A stretch of DNA of 64,000 nt from Faecalispora anaeroviscerum. GTDB lineage: Bacteria; Bacillota; Clostridia; Oscillospirales; Acutalibacteraceae. The notes under the pieces were generated by a model. That model had not been told where the DNA came from. It saw only the letters and a program-made list of their open reading frames with translations, and searched no databases. The position numbers and the translations under genes are program-made. The stretch is from assembly GCF_947568225.1 (NCBI RefSeq), contig NZ_CANOOQ010000001.1, positions 992,001 through 1,056,000 of the forward strand, in the 5' to 3' direction. The first letter of the stretch is position 1, and the number at the start of each line of letters is the position of its first letter. Positions 16,176 through 24,499 of this stretch are shown here, one piece after another.

Positions 16176-18647
16176 TTATTTCTCAATAGGAGATTCAACA
16201 AAAATAAATTCACCTTTTTCGAAATTACAGACAACGTGATTCCCTGCGTGTACTTTTCCTTCCAGCATCAGCTCAGAAAGGCGGTCCTCAAGCTTTGTCT
16301 GAATCGCGCGGCGCAGCGGACGCGCCCCGTAAATCGGGTCGAAGCCCTCTTTGGCGATTTCCGCCACAGCGTCCTCGGTAAACTCCGCAGAAATGCCGAT
16401 TTCACTCAGGCGCTTCTGCAGTGTTTTGAGCATACGCCCTGCGATTTCGCGAATATCCCCGTCGGTGAGCTTATGGAACACAATGATGTCGTCCACACGG
16501 TTCAGGAATTCGGGCCGGAACGTGCTTTTCAGTTCGCCAAGCACCAGCTCCTTGAGCTTGTCGCTGTCCAGCTTCTGATGATCCTCCGACGCAAAGCCCA
16601 AACTGCCCTTTTTCTCGGTGATCAGGCGTGCCCCGACGTTCGAGGTCATAATAATCACGGTATTCTTGAAGTCGACCTTTCGGCCCTGCGCATCGGTCAG
16701 GCGGCCATCCTCCAAAATTTGCAGCAGAATGTTAAATACATCCGGATGCGCCTTTTCAATCTCATCGAACAGTACAACAGAATACGGCTTGCGGCGAACG
16801 GCCTCGGTCAGCTGGCCGCCCTCATCGTAGCCCACATATCCAGGAGGGGAACCAACCAAACGGGACACGGTGTGCTTCTCCATATATTCCGACATATCCA
16901 AACGGATCATCGCGTTTTCGTCGCCGAACATCGCTTCTGCCAGAGCCTTGGTCAGTTCGGTTTTGCCGACACCGGTCGGCCCAAGGAAAATGAACGAGCC
17001 TACGGGGCGTTTCGGGTCTTTCAGGCCGACGCGTCCGCGGCGAATAGCTCTGGCCACAGCGGAAACGGCCTCATTCTGCCCAACCAGTCGCTGATGCAGT
17101 GTGTCTTCCAGATGCAGCAAGCGGGCACTTTCCTCTTCTGTCAGCTGCACAACGGGGATTCCGGTCCACACAGACACCACGTTTGCAATGTCCTCGGGAG
17201 TGACCTCTCCACCTTCATGCGAGCGCTTCTCGGTCCACAGATTCTTCTGCCTTTCCATCTCCTCCTTGGCCTTTTTCTCCTCGTCGCGCACCTTGGCAGC
17301 GCGCTCAAATTCTTGCGCGTTAATAGCGGCGGCTTTTTCCTGCTCCAGCTCCTTGATGCGTTTTTCCAAGTCCTGCAAATCGGCAGGAGCTGTAAAAGCA
17401 CGCAGGCGCACACGGGAAGAAGCTTCGTCCATCAGGTCGATGGCCTTATCCGGCAGGAAGCGATCCGCAATATATCGGGAAGACAGCTTTACGGCGGCAT
17501 CGATGGCCTCGTCGGTGATCTTGACCTTATGGTGCGCCTCGTACCGGTCGCGCAGCCCCTTCAGGATCTCGATTGCTTCCTCCTCGCTGGGTTCGCCAAC
17601 CATGACAGGCTGGAACCGGCGCTCGAGCGCAGCATCTTTTTCAATATATTTGCGGTACTCATTGATGGTGGTCGCGCCGATCACCTGAAAATCACCGCGG
17701 GCCAACGCGGGCTTCAAAATGTTTGCCGCGTCTGTGGAACCCTCCGCGGAACCGGCACCGATGATGGTATGCAGCTCGTCGATGAACAGAATGATGTTCC
17801 CCGCGTTGCGCACTTCGTCCATCGCGGCTTTGATTCTCTCTTCAAAATCGCCACGGTACTTGGTACCGGCAACCATACCGGTCAAATCCAGTGTGATCAC
17901 GCGCTTGTTTTTTAATAGCTCCGGCACCTGACCCTCTGCGATCTTTAGTGCAAGGCCCTCTGCGACGGCTGTTTTGCCAACGCCGGGCTCACCAATCAGG
18001 CAGGGGTTGTTTTTGGTGCGGCGGGACAGAATCTGAATTACCCGCTCGATTTCGGTCTGGCGGCCGATGACGGGATCGACGCCGCCCTTAGCCGCCAGCG
18101 CGGTGAGGTCGCGGCCAAACTGGTCCAGCGTTTTCGTGCTGCCACCCTTGCCACCTTTTCCGGACGAAACTGAAGGCATTCCGGAGTTGCTGGAAACGGG
18201 ATCCTCTCCGCTGTTCAGGGCAGAACTGATTTCGTTGAGAATGTCGCCAGCTTTTGCGCCAAATGACTGGAGGAAACGAACGCCGTAGCTGTCCCCCTCC
18301 GACAAAATCGCGATGAGCAGATGTTCGGTGCCTACGTAATTATGGCCAAGCCGTGCGGCCTCCATCACTGCAATCTGAAGGATTCGCTTGCTGCGGGGCG
18401 TAAAATCATCCGCTGAAAGGCTGGTTTTTGCACCGGTTCCTATCTTTTCGGACATCAGCGCTTCCAGCTGCTCGGCTGTTACCTGCAGCTTGTTCAGCAC
18501 TGTGGCGGCCACTCCTGTGCCTTCCTTCAAAAGGCCCAGCACAATGTGCTCGCTGCCGATATAGGTGTGCCCCAGATTTTCCGCCGATTCAATGGCAAGA
18601 TTCAGTGCGGTGTTTGCTTTTTCTGTAAATCCGTTAAAACGATACAT
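16176..18647 (-). CDS. clpC: ATP-dependent Clp protease ATPase subunit ClpC
   Basis: 823 residues. Order of parts: Clp-N double repeat (about 1-150), AAA+ domain 1 with Walker A GEPGVGKTA and Walker B LFIDELHT, UVR/middle segment (QEKAAAINAQEFERAAKVRDEEKK near 425), AAA+ domain 2 with GPTGVGKTE and VVLFDEIEKAHP, and a C-terminal D2-small domain. ClpC unfolds substrates, including phospho-arginine tagged ones, for ClpP. It is the last gene of the ctsR-mcsA-mcsB-clpC operon, starting 18 bases after mcsB. Confidence 0.96.
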   Translation of the reverse strand: MYRFNGFTEKANTALNLAIESAENLGHTYIGSEHIVLGLLKEGTGVAATVLNKLQVTAEQLEALMSEKIGTGAKTSLSADDFTPRSKRILQIAVMEAARLGHNYVGTEHLLIAILSEGDSYGVRFLQSFGAKAGDILNEISSALNSGEDPVSSNSGMPSVSSGKGGKGGSTKTLDQFGRDLTALAAKGGVDPVIGRQTEIERVIQILSRRTKNNPCLIGEPGVGKTAVAEGLALKIAEGQVPELLKNKRVITLDLTGMVAGTKYRGDFEERIKAAMDEVRNAGNIILFIDELHTIIGAGSAEGSTDAANILKPALARGDFQVIGATTINEYRKYIEKDAALERRFQPVMVGEPSEEEAIEILKGLRDRYEAHHKVKITDEAIDAAVKLSSRYIADRFLPDKAIDLMDEASSRVRLRAFTAPADLQDLEKRIKELEQEKAAAINAQEFERAAKVRDEEKKAKEEMERQKNLWTEKRSHEGGEVTPEDIANVVSVWTGIPVVQLTEEESARLLHLEDTLHQRLVGQNEAVSAVARAIRRGRVGLKDPKRPVGSFIFLGPTGVGKTELTKALAEAMFGDENAMIRLDMSEYMEKHTVSRLVGSPPGYVGYDEGGQLTEAVRRKPYSVVLFDEIEKAHPDVFNILLQILEDGRLTDAQGRKVDFKNTVIIMTSNVGARLITEKKGSLGFASEDHQKLDSDKLKELVLGELKSTFRPEFLNRVDDIIVFHKLTDGDIREIAGRMLKTLQKRLSEIGISAEFTEDAVAEIAKEGFDPIYGARPLRRAIQTKLEDRLSELMLEGKVHAGNHVVCNFEKGEFIFVESPIEK

Positions 18648-18665
18648 AGATCGTTCCCCCCCTTT

Positions 18666-19685
18666 TTATTGTAAATTTAGCCGCTGAGATACAATGCTTG
18701 CACGCAGCGCATCCCGCTCGGCTGTGGTCATTTTCTTGGTCAGCATCATAGTGGCGGGCTGAATCTGCACAATCAGGCTGCTGATTGTGTCATATGAAAT
18801 CCCCGTGAGAAGACCGGTGGCAACGCCCATTCTCACATAGGAAATCAGCCTCATGAATTCGTCGCTGTTGAGGACACGGGCACTTTTCAGAATCCCGATG
18901 GAACGGAAAATCTGATCCTGTGCTTCCACTGTTTTCACCAGCTCGGCCCGAGCCGTGCGCTCCTGCGCGATCAGCTGGCCTGCGATGCTTTTCAGGTTCG
19001 CGACCGCGGCCTGCTCGCTCAGCCCCAGGGTCACCTGGTTGGAGAGCTGGTAAATCGCCCCCACCGGCTCGCTGCCCTCGCCGTAAATGCCGCGAATCAC
19101 AAGCCCCAGCTTTGACAGGCTGGAAGCCACCCGCCGCATGGCTCCGCTTTCCTGCAGAGCCGGCAGATGCAGCATCAAAGACGCCCGCATGCCTGTGCCC
19201 AGATTGGTGGGGCATTGGGTCAGGTAACCCAGCTCCTCATCAAACGCAAAATGCAAGCTTTCATTCAGCAGCGCGTCTACCCGGTCCACCATCTCGTAGG
19301 CACCTTCCAGGTCAAGGCCCTCACGCATGACCTGAATGCGCAGGTGATCTTCCTCGTTGATCATGATCGAAATGGTTTCATCCTGCGTCAGCAGAAGCCC
19401 GCGTCCATTCGGAGCCGAGATAAACTCCGGGCTGACCAGGTGGCGTTCCACTAAGGATACCGCCTCGTTCTGGCTGATGTCGTCGAGGCTGATAAACCGG
19501 AAGCTGCTGGAGATTGAACTGTTACCGCGCATCACGGCGTCGCGCACCGCCTCTTCCACCTTTTCGCGCTGCTCGGCGCTCATTTTCACCGGGAACGGGT
19601 ATTTGCTCAGGTTGCGGGCCAGCCTCACGCGGGTACTGATGACTACATCGGCTTCCTGCCCGCTTTTTTCATACCATTTTTTCAT
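18666..19685 (-). CDS. mcsB: Protein arginine kinase McsB
   Basis: 339 residues of the phosphagen-kinase fold. VVISTRVRLARNLSKYPFP at the N-terminus, the active-site cysteine region YLTQCPTNLGTGMRASLMLHLP, and the nucleotide-binding RGIYGEGSEPVGAIYQLSNQ are all present. It phosphorylates arginine on CtsR and misfolded proteins, marking them for ClpCP. Its ATG overlaps the mcsA stop by 4 bases, so translation is coupled. Confidence 0.95.
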   Translation of the reverse strand: MKKWYEKSGQEADVVISTRVRLARNLSKYPFPVKMSAEQREKVEEAVRDAVMRGNSSISSSFRFISLDDISQNEAVSLVERHLVSPEFISAPNGRGLLLTQDETISIMINEEDHLRIQVMREGLDLEGAYEMVDRVDALLNESLHFAFDEELGYLTQCPTNLGTGMRASLMLHLPALQESGAMRRVASSLSKLGLVIRGIYGEGSEPVGAIYQLSNQVTLGLSEQAAVANLKSIAGQLIAQERTARAELVKTVEAQDQIFRSIGILKSARVLNSDEFMRLISYVRMGVATGLLTGISYDTISSLIVQIQPATMMLTKKMTTAERDALRASIVSQRLNLQ

Positions 19686-20209
19686 GCCTTCCCATCCCCT
19701 TCCAGCGTTTTGATTTCGTCGCGCAGCACCGCCGCACGCTCAAAATTCTGGCTTTCAATCGCTTCGCGCAGCTCTCTCTTTTTGCGGGTAAGCTCCGTAT
19801 CCTCCTGCGGGGCCACGCTTAGCTTTGCCTCTGGTGTAACCCGTAAAGCGCGGCTGCTCGGGCGCTTGCCAAAGTGCTTGGTATTGCCATGTATCCTCTG
19901 AATCGACGGCATCATGCGGTCGCGGAAGGTATTGTAGCATTCGGCACAGCCAACCTTGCCGCTCTGGGCGATCTCCCCAAAGGAAGAGCCGCACCCCGGG
20001 CAGCGGACTGTATCCGTCATTTCGGGAACCGGGCTCCCGAAGAAACTGCCAAGCAGGCTGTTAAAATCCAGCGCAAAGGGGAACAGAAGATTGCCGTACC
20101 CCGCTTTCTGCGCACACTCACCGCACAGAGCGTATTCGGTCAATTCGCCGTTTACAATCATTTTCACATACGTGGTGGCCGGGTTCTTCCCGCACATCTG
20201 ACATTTCAT
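19682..20209 (-). CDS. mcsA: McsB activator McsA
   Basis: 175 residues. Four CxxC pairs (C3/C6, C29/C32, C70/C73 and C88/C91) make two zinc-binding units, and a UVR motif is at the C-terminus (about 137-172; LTRKKRELREAIESQNFERA). McsA activates the McsB kinase and links it to ClpC. It begins at ATG 20209 behind GGAGGG, 19 bases after ctsR. Confidence 0.93.
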   Translation of the reverse strand: MKCQMCGKNPATTYVKMIVNGELTEYALCGECAQKAGYGNLLFPFALDFNSLLGSFFGSPVPEMTDTVRCPGCGSSFGEIAQSGKVGCAECYNTFRDRMMPSIQRIHGNTKHFGKRPSSRALRVTPEAKLSVAPQEDTELTRKKRELREAIESQNFERAAVLRDEIKTLEGDGKA

Positions 20210-20228
20210 AACAATCCCTCCTAAAAAC

Positions 20229-20678
20229 TCAAATCTGTGTCATCAGCATATGCTTAAAAATCGCTGCGCGAAGCACATCCCTGCTCTCTTTCGGAACATT
20301 CTGATAACATCGGTCGTTCAAGGCTGCGGCCATAATGTTCGCCGCCTTTTCTGAAATAATTTCGCGTTGGAGCAGGTTTGAAAGCATAATCCGCGCCGTA
20401 GTGCTGTCGAGCGAAGCCCCAACGGAATTGACCGTGTGCATAATTGCGCCGCTCGTATCCATCCGGATCTGTGTAATGCGGATACATCCCCCGCCGCCGC
20501 GCCGGCTTTCTACCAGGTAGCCCTGCTCGGGCGTAAAGCGGGAGGTAATGACATAGCTGATCTGGCTGGGGACGCACCCCATCACTTCAGCAAGCTCGTT
20601 CCTTTGAATCTCTGCTCTGCCGTTTTCTTCCTCCAATAGTGCCAGTATATAATTGGCAACATGATCGCTGATTTTCAT
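20229..20678 (-). CDS. ctsR: Heat-shock repressor CtsR
   Basis: 149 residues. The N-terminal winged helix (IQRNELAEVMGCVPSQISYVITSRF) and the glycine-rich wing loop ESRRGGGGCIRI that acts as the thermosensor in the family are visible. CtsR represses clp genes at low temperature. I chose ATG 20678 after GGGTGATC; the frame extends upstream to 20777 but that part covers the promoter and operators. It autoregulates its operon through the boxes at 20705-20772. Confidence 0.95.
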   Translation of the reverse strand: MKISDHVANYILALLEEENGRAEIQRNELAEVMGCVPSQISYVITSRFTPEQGYLVESRRGGGGCIRITQIRMDTSGAIMHTVNSVGASLDSTTARIMLSNLLQREIISEKAANIMAAALNDRCYQNVPKESRDVLRAAIFKHMLMTQI

Positions 20679-20704
20679 GATCACCCTTCCAGTCGAGGTT
20701 TTAA

Positions 20705-20772
20705 TTTGACTTTCTTTGACTTTGTAAATCTTATTATAAAGAGGAGCAGCCAGATAGTCAAAGTCAGTTAAA
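20705..20772 (-). promoter_or_regulatory. ctsR promoter with two CtsR operators
   Basis: Minus-strand promoter: TTGACT (20756-20761), 17-base spacer, TATAAT (20733-20738). Operator 1, AGTCAAA-GAA-AGTCAAA (minus strand, 20705-20721), lies in the early transcribed region. Operator 2, AGTCAAA-GTC-AGTTAAA (plus strand, 20756-20772), covers the -35. Both match the CtsR direct-repeat consensus, operator 2 with one mismatch. Confidence 0.88.
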
Positions 20773-20779
20773 GTCAATT

Positions 20780-21000
20780 TTTACCTATTTCCCCCAACAG
20801 TAGCAATTTAACTCGTTCAGCATATTATTTTCTAACGATTCTAAATAGTTTCTCTCTTTTTTGCTGCCCCGCCCTTTCTTAATTGTATTCATTCGGGCGG
20901 ATCTCAGTCCTCGAAGGAGTATTGGCTAAAAATTTCTCTTCGAAAATGATGCAGCAAAATTATTGTAACACCATTTCTCTACATGCAATATACTATAGTG
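20780..21000. other. Intergenic stretch, no gene seen
   Basis: AT-rich bases between the ctsR promoter and the Cys-rich microprotein gene. No open frame, RNA or strong repeat is visible. ATACTATAG at 20989-20997 could be part of a promoter for the microprotein. Confidence 0.35.
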
Positions 21001-21024
21001 TAAACCGAAAGGAGGAATACAATA

Positions 21025-21168
21025 ATGTGTAACAATAACTTTGGTGGTGGCTGCAGCTGGATCATCATTTTAATCCTCATTCTGTTTTGCTGCGGTGGCT
21101 GGGGCAACAGCGGATGCTCAAATGATTGTGGCTGCAACAACAACAATAATTGTGGCTGCGGTTGCTAA
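21025..21168 (+). CDS. Cysteine/asparagine/glycine-rich membrane microprotein
   Basis: 47-codon gene behind a strong GGAGG site (21011-21015) and followed by a strong terminator. Ten of 47 residues are cysteine, at positions 2, 10, 22, 23, 31, 35, 37, 43, 45 and 47. A single hydrophobic helix (SWIIILILILFCC, about 11-23) is followed by a tail in which CGC pairs alternate with an asparagine run. The layout recalls the small YjcZ/spore-coat type peptides of Firmicutes, but the cysteine-rich tail is unusual. Metal binding or disulfide cross-linking in the spore or envelope are guesses. I saw no recognisable function. Confidence 0.72.
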   Translation: MCNNNFGGGCSWIIILILILFCCGGWGNSGCSNDCGCNNNNNCGCGC

Positions 21169-21203
21169 TTCTTCACTCAGCAAATCGTCTGGACCCGCAC
21201 ACG

Positions 21204-21239
21204 AAAAGGGAGCTGTGGAAACCCCACAGCTCCCTTTTC
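21204..21239. terminator. Terminator after the microprotein gene
   Basis: AAAAGGGAGCTGTGG / CCACAGCTCCCTTTT perfect stem. It can also serve the convergent TSCPD gene. Confidence 0.85.
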
Positions 21240-21254
21240 ACGTAAGATGAGCAA

Positions 21255-21518
21255 TTAATTGTCTGTTTTATTTTTTGATTGATAAAGCAGCAACGCCTGC
21301 GCCAGCTGATCGGGACACGACGTATTTCTGCGCCCGCAGCGAATGCCTTGCAGCCGCGCGATCACCTCGTCGACCTTCATGCCCTGCACCAGGGCACCGA
21401 TCCCCTGGCTATTTCCGCTGCATCCGCCGACAAACTGAACCTTTTGAACAGTATCTCCATCCACCTCCAGAAAAATTCTGGAAGAACATACCCCATTGGG
21501 ATGAAATTCATATTGCAT
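21255..21518 (-). CDS. TSCPD domain protein (TIGR03905 type)
   Basis: 87 residues. It is named for the C-terminal TSCPD motif, here NTSCPDQLAQAL, preceded by the paired GGCSGNSQGI and RLQGIRCGRR segments. The domain also occurs at the C-terminus of class II ribonucleotide reductases; the stand-alone form is of unknown role and may bind a metal or nucleotide through its cysteines. It starts at ATG 21518 behind GGAGG, 26 bases after the PHP gene, and the two are probably co-transcribed. Confidence 0.85.
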   Translation of the reverse strand: MQYEFHPNGVCSSRIFLEVDGDTVQKVQFVGGCSGNSQGIGALVQGMKVDEVIARLQGIRCGRRNTSCPDQLAQALLLYQSKNKTDN

Positions 21519-21544
21519 TGCTTTTCCTCCCTGATTTTTATGAA

Positions 21545-22390
21545 TCAGCCGCCGGATTTGATCTTGCGGCTTTTCTTTTTAAGAGCTTCCAGCTGTTCGT
21601 CGGGGGCGGTAAAGGTCCCCAGCGCACAGGAATGAGAGGTATACATTCCGTGAAAATCAGAACCGCCGGTCATGAGCAGACCCCGCAGCCCCGCCAGCGC
21701 GATATACTGGGGAATCTCCTCTTCTGAATGCAGAGGATGCCATACCTCGATGCCGTCGATCTCTCCCCGCTCGGTCAGCTCCAGCATCAGGTCGTGCCCA
21801 TCGTACTGGCCGGGATGCGCCATCACCGCAACGCCGCCGGCCTCGTGAATCTGCCGGATGACATCGTGAACATCAGGATATTCGATTGCGCAGTAAGCAA
21901 GGCCCCCGCGCGGGTTGAACAGCTTATGAAACACCGAGCCGAACATTTCGGTGGTATATCCCGCGTCGATCAGCGCGTGCATGATATGCTGCTTATAAAT
22001 ATTGGTGCAGCCCTGCGCACGGCGCAGCACCATTTCTGCTGGAATCGGGTATATCCGCATGACCTTCTGCATCATAATATTGGCCGCCCGCTTCCGTGAT
22101 TCGCCGATGCGATTGCACAGGCCCTCCAGGCGGTCGGGACTTTCACAGTAATACCCCAGAATATGTACCTTCCTGCCCCGGGCGTTATCGTAAGCGGAGA
22201 TTTCAATCCCTGGAATCACCTCCACCCCGTGGCGATTCCCAAAAATCTTTGCACGGGTCGCCCCCGCAAAGGTATCGTGATCAGTCACCGCAATCGTACC
22301 AATCCCCTTTATTTTTGCCAGCAGCACCAGTTCATCTATAGAAACCGCGCCGTCGGACATTCTTGTATGACAATGCAAATCCGCTGCCAT
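21545..22390 (-). CDS. PHP domain phosphoesterase
   Basis: 281 residues. The polymerase-and-histidinol-phosphatase motifs are visible: ADLHCHTRMSDG at the start, VTDHDTFAGA, PGIEISA, MAHPGQY and GGSDFHG. Single-domain proteins of this size (YciV/RNase AM type) hydrolyse 3',5'-nucleoside bisphosphates or short RNA 5' ends. The exact substrate is not evident. An insert around residues 85-160 (NRIGESRKRAANIMMQKVM) is typical for the subgroup. Confidence 0.85.
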   Translation of the reverse strand: MAADLHCHTRMSDGAVSIDELVLLAKIKGIGTIAVTDHDTFAGATRAKIFGNRHGVEVIPGIEISAYDNARGRKVHILGYYCESPDRLEGLCNRIGESRKRAANIMMQKVMRIYPIPAEMVLRRAQGCTNIYKQHIMHALIDAGYTTEMFGSVFHKLFNPRGGLAYCAIEYPDVHDVIRQIHEAGGVAVMAHPGQYDGHDLMLELTERGEIDGIEVWHPLHSEEEIPQYIALAGLRGLLMTGGSDFHGMYTSHSCALGTFTAPDEQLEALKKKSRKIKSGG

Positions 22391-22497
22391 AGTATCATCC
22401 CCCCATTAATTATTAGTATATCAAATTGAAAAGTGAATTGTAAGATGTTTCTTCTGTATAACCGATCCGCTTTACAAGCAAGCTGACTAGAAAACGG

Positions 22498-22536
22498 TGG
22501 TCTCTATCCCCCGCCGAAGGTGGAAGAAAGAGACCA
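22498..22536. repeat. Dispersed intergenic palindrome, copy 4 (variant core)
   Basis: TGGTCTCT (22498-22505) pairs with AGAGACCA (22529-22536). The inner ATCCCCCGCCGAAGGTGGAA is the variant core, like copy 1. It lies downstream of the ABC permease terminator. Confidence 0.55.
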
Positions 22537-22589
22537 GCATCTTCAAAGTCACATTACTTTTATCCGTGATCGCTGGATGAGGACACAGG

Positions 22590-22633
22590 AAAAAGGGAAC
22601 AAGCCAGAGCTTTTGCAAGCCCGGCTTGTCCCT
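22590..22633 (-). terminator. Terminator after the ABC exporter genes
   Basis: On the minus strand GGGACAAGCC and GGCTTGTTCCC pair and are followed by TTTTTCC, 27 bases after the permease stop. Confidence 0.75.
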
Positions 22634-22660
22634 GAGTAGCAGTAATGAAAAAACAAAGCC

Positions 22661-23464
22661 TTATTTTTTCAGAAGCAGCTCTGAATTGAATTTTCTGGAG
22701 GACAAAAAAAGAAGCAGTACATCCGCCAGGGCCAACACAAGGCCGGCAAGCAGAGTCCAAAACGCGTCCAGATAAATCAACCCCGTAAACTGACCGATCA
22801 GCAGGAGTACCAGTGGTAGCACAATATAGCCCGACAGCTGCATGGATTCCAAATAGCTTTTTGATCGGCCGGAAAGCAAAACCATAAAAATCACGCCAAA
22901 CACCGTTGCGGCTGGCGAAAGTACAAACACAAGTGCCAGCCAGTTCCAGTTAAGGAAGAATGGCATTTTCAGAATCAGGTTGCCGGCTCCCACCACAATG
23001 GAAAACGTCACAAAGGAGATTCCCGAAATCAGAAAGGAAAGCGCCGCGCACCCCGCTACCTTTGCTTTAAACAGGCTGCGGGCCGAAAGCGGAGTCAGCA
23101 GCAGCGTCTCCATCGTTCCCCTTTCCTTTTCTCCCACAAAGCTGGCCGCGGCCGAAGTAGTGGAGGACATCAGTGGGATCATCAGGAAAAACATGGGACA
23201 GACCAGATTCACCATCAAATAGAACATGGACTGCTTTAAATTAAAAACGTTCAAAAGCTCCGGCGGCATCAGCTTCATCATGTTGTCTATCCCGTTGAGC
23301 TGATCAGCCGGGGCATACAGCACCAGAAACAGGTACAGCAGCGGCAGAAACACCACCATGCAGATTGGCACGGCAACCAGCGTGCCGCGCACGCTGCGAA
23401 GATGCCAGACCTCGTTAAAGTCTTTTTTCAGAACAGCAAGCTCCGGCTCCGACAACAGCTTCAT
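22661..23464 (-). CDS. ABC-2 type transporter permease (NatB-like)
   Basis: 267 residues with six hydrophobic segments. The conserved FVGEKERGTMETLLLTPLSARSLFKAKV motif is the signature of ABC-2 permeases of the NatB/CcmB-like group. The substrate is not evident; sodium or lipid-like export is known for relatives. Its start overlaps the stop of the ATPase gene by 4 bases, so the two genes form one exporter. Confidence 0.85.
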   Translation of the reverse strand: MKLLSEPELAVLKKDFNEVWHLRSVRGTLVAVPICMVVFLPLLYLFLVLYAPADQLNGIDNMMKLMPPELLNVFNLKQSMFYLMVNLVCPMFFLMIPLMSSTTSAAASFVGEKERGTMETLLLTPLSARSLFKAKVAGCAALSFLISGISFVTFSIVVGAGNLILKMPFFLNWNWLALVFVLSPAATVFGVIFMVLLSGRSKSYLESMQLSGYIVLPLVLLLIGQFTGLIYLDAFWTLLAGLVLALADVLLLFLSSRKFNSELLLKK

Positions 23465-24369
23465 TTTGCCACCTCCCGGCCCTGCAGGCAGGAAAAATAA
23501 ACATCCTCAAGCGTGGGGCGGATCAGCCGCGCTTCATACACCGGAATATCCTGCGCGACCAGATCACGCAAAATCGCGGGCATTTCGGCCTCGGACGCAA
23601 TTTCCATTTCCCAGTACTCCCCATTTTTCACAAAACCGTGCAGGGCCTGCTCCGGCTCCGTGAGGATACCCGCCTTGATATGGCACCCGGCTCCCTCGCA
23701 CAGGGCGGCAAAATCGCCATGCAGAATCATCTGGCCGCGGTACAGAATCCCGTAGGTAGTACACAGATCCTGCGCATAGCGCAGCTGATGCGTACACAAA
23801 AACACGGTAACACCGCTTTTTTTCGCCAGAGTGGAAATCATTTCGTTAACCGCCTGAGCCGATTCGGGATCAAGGCCACTGGTGGGCTCGTCCAAAAAAA
23901 GGACCTGCGGCTCGTGTATCAGCGCGCGCGCCAAAGATAGGCGCTGCATCATTCCGGTGGAATACTGACCCGCCTTCTGATCCCGGGCCTCCCAGAGCTC
24001 CAGCTCGCGCAACAGCAGTTCTGCCCTCTCCTTGGCCTGGGTGCGGGCGAGCCCCGCTGTCTGGCCGAAAAACTCCAGATTTTGCTGACCGGTCATACTG
24101 CCGTACATATGAGCCGTTTCTGTCATGACTCCACACAGGGCATGCACACGCTCAGGCTCGCTCCGGGGCGAAAGCCCCATCACAGAGCATTCTCCGGATG
24201 TGGGTCGCAGCAGCCCGGTCAAAAGCTTTACCGTCGTCGTTTTGCCCGCGCCATTCGGGCCGAGAAAGCCGCACACGCCTCCCTGCGGCACCTGAAGGGT
24301 CAGATCCGCAAGCGCGGCCATCTTCCCGTCGTACGACTTTCCCAGCCCCTGCGCAGCTATGGCATTCAT
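23461..24369 (-). CDS. ABC transporter ATP-binding protein
   Basis: 302 residues. Walker A GPNGAGKTT (about 35-43), Q-loop, signature YSTGMMQRLSLARAL, Walker B VLFLDEPTSGLDPES and the switch histidine in CTHQL are intact. A C-terminal extension of about 80 residues (VYEARLIRPTLEDVYFSC) is typical of DrrA/NatA-type exporters. It partners the permease 22661-23464. The ATG at 24369 is preceded by AGGAGGCGG. Confidence 0.92.
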   Translation of the reverse strand: MNAIAAQGLGKSYDGKMAALADLTLQVPQGGVCGFLGPNGAGKTTTVKLLTGLLRPTSGECSVMGLSPRSEPERVHALCGVMTETAHMYGSMTGQQNLEFFGQTAGLARTQAKERAELLLRELELWEARDQKAGQYSTGMMQRLSLARALIHEPQVLFLDEPTSGLDPESAQAVNEMISTLAKKSGVTVFLCTHQLRYAQDLCTTYGILYRGQMILHGDFAALCEGAGCHIKAGILTEPEQALHGFVKNGEYWEMEIASEAEMPAILRDLVAQDIPVYEARLIRPTLEDVYFSCLQGREVAK

Positions 24370-24423
24370 CGGGGCATCCGCCTCCTTTTTGATACAATAA
24401 GTAATGCCGCATGATAAAGCTGC

Positions 24424-24460
24424 CGTTTTCCTCCCCCGCCTGCGGCGGGGGAGGAAAACG
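24424..24460. repeat. Dispersed intergenic palindrome, copy 5 (longest)
   Basis: CGTTTTCCTCCCCCGCC (24424-24440), loop TGC, GGCGGGGGAGGAAAACG (24444-24460): a perfect 17-bp stem. It has the same core as copies 2 and 3 with a unique outer arm. It lies 40 bases after the hydrogenase stop and lacks a T-run. Confidence 0.75.
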
Positions 24461-24499
24461 TTATACTGGTATCAAACTGTTTTAAAGTGCATGAATCTA

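Noticed and set aside
16101..17915. 604-codon open frame on the plus strand
   Set aside because: It is antisense to clpC. Long open frames opposite GC-rich coding genes are common, and the product looks like no protein.
5068..24460. CRISPR-like repeats
   Set aside because: Copies are kilobases apart, singly placed, and have no spacers or cas genes.
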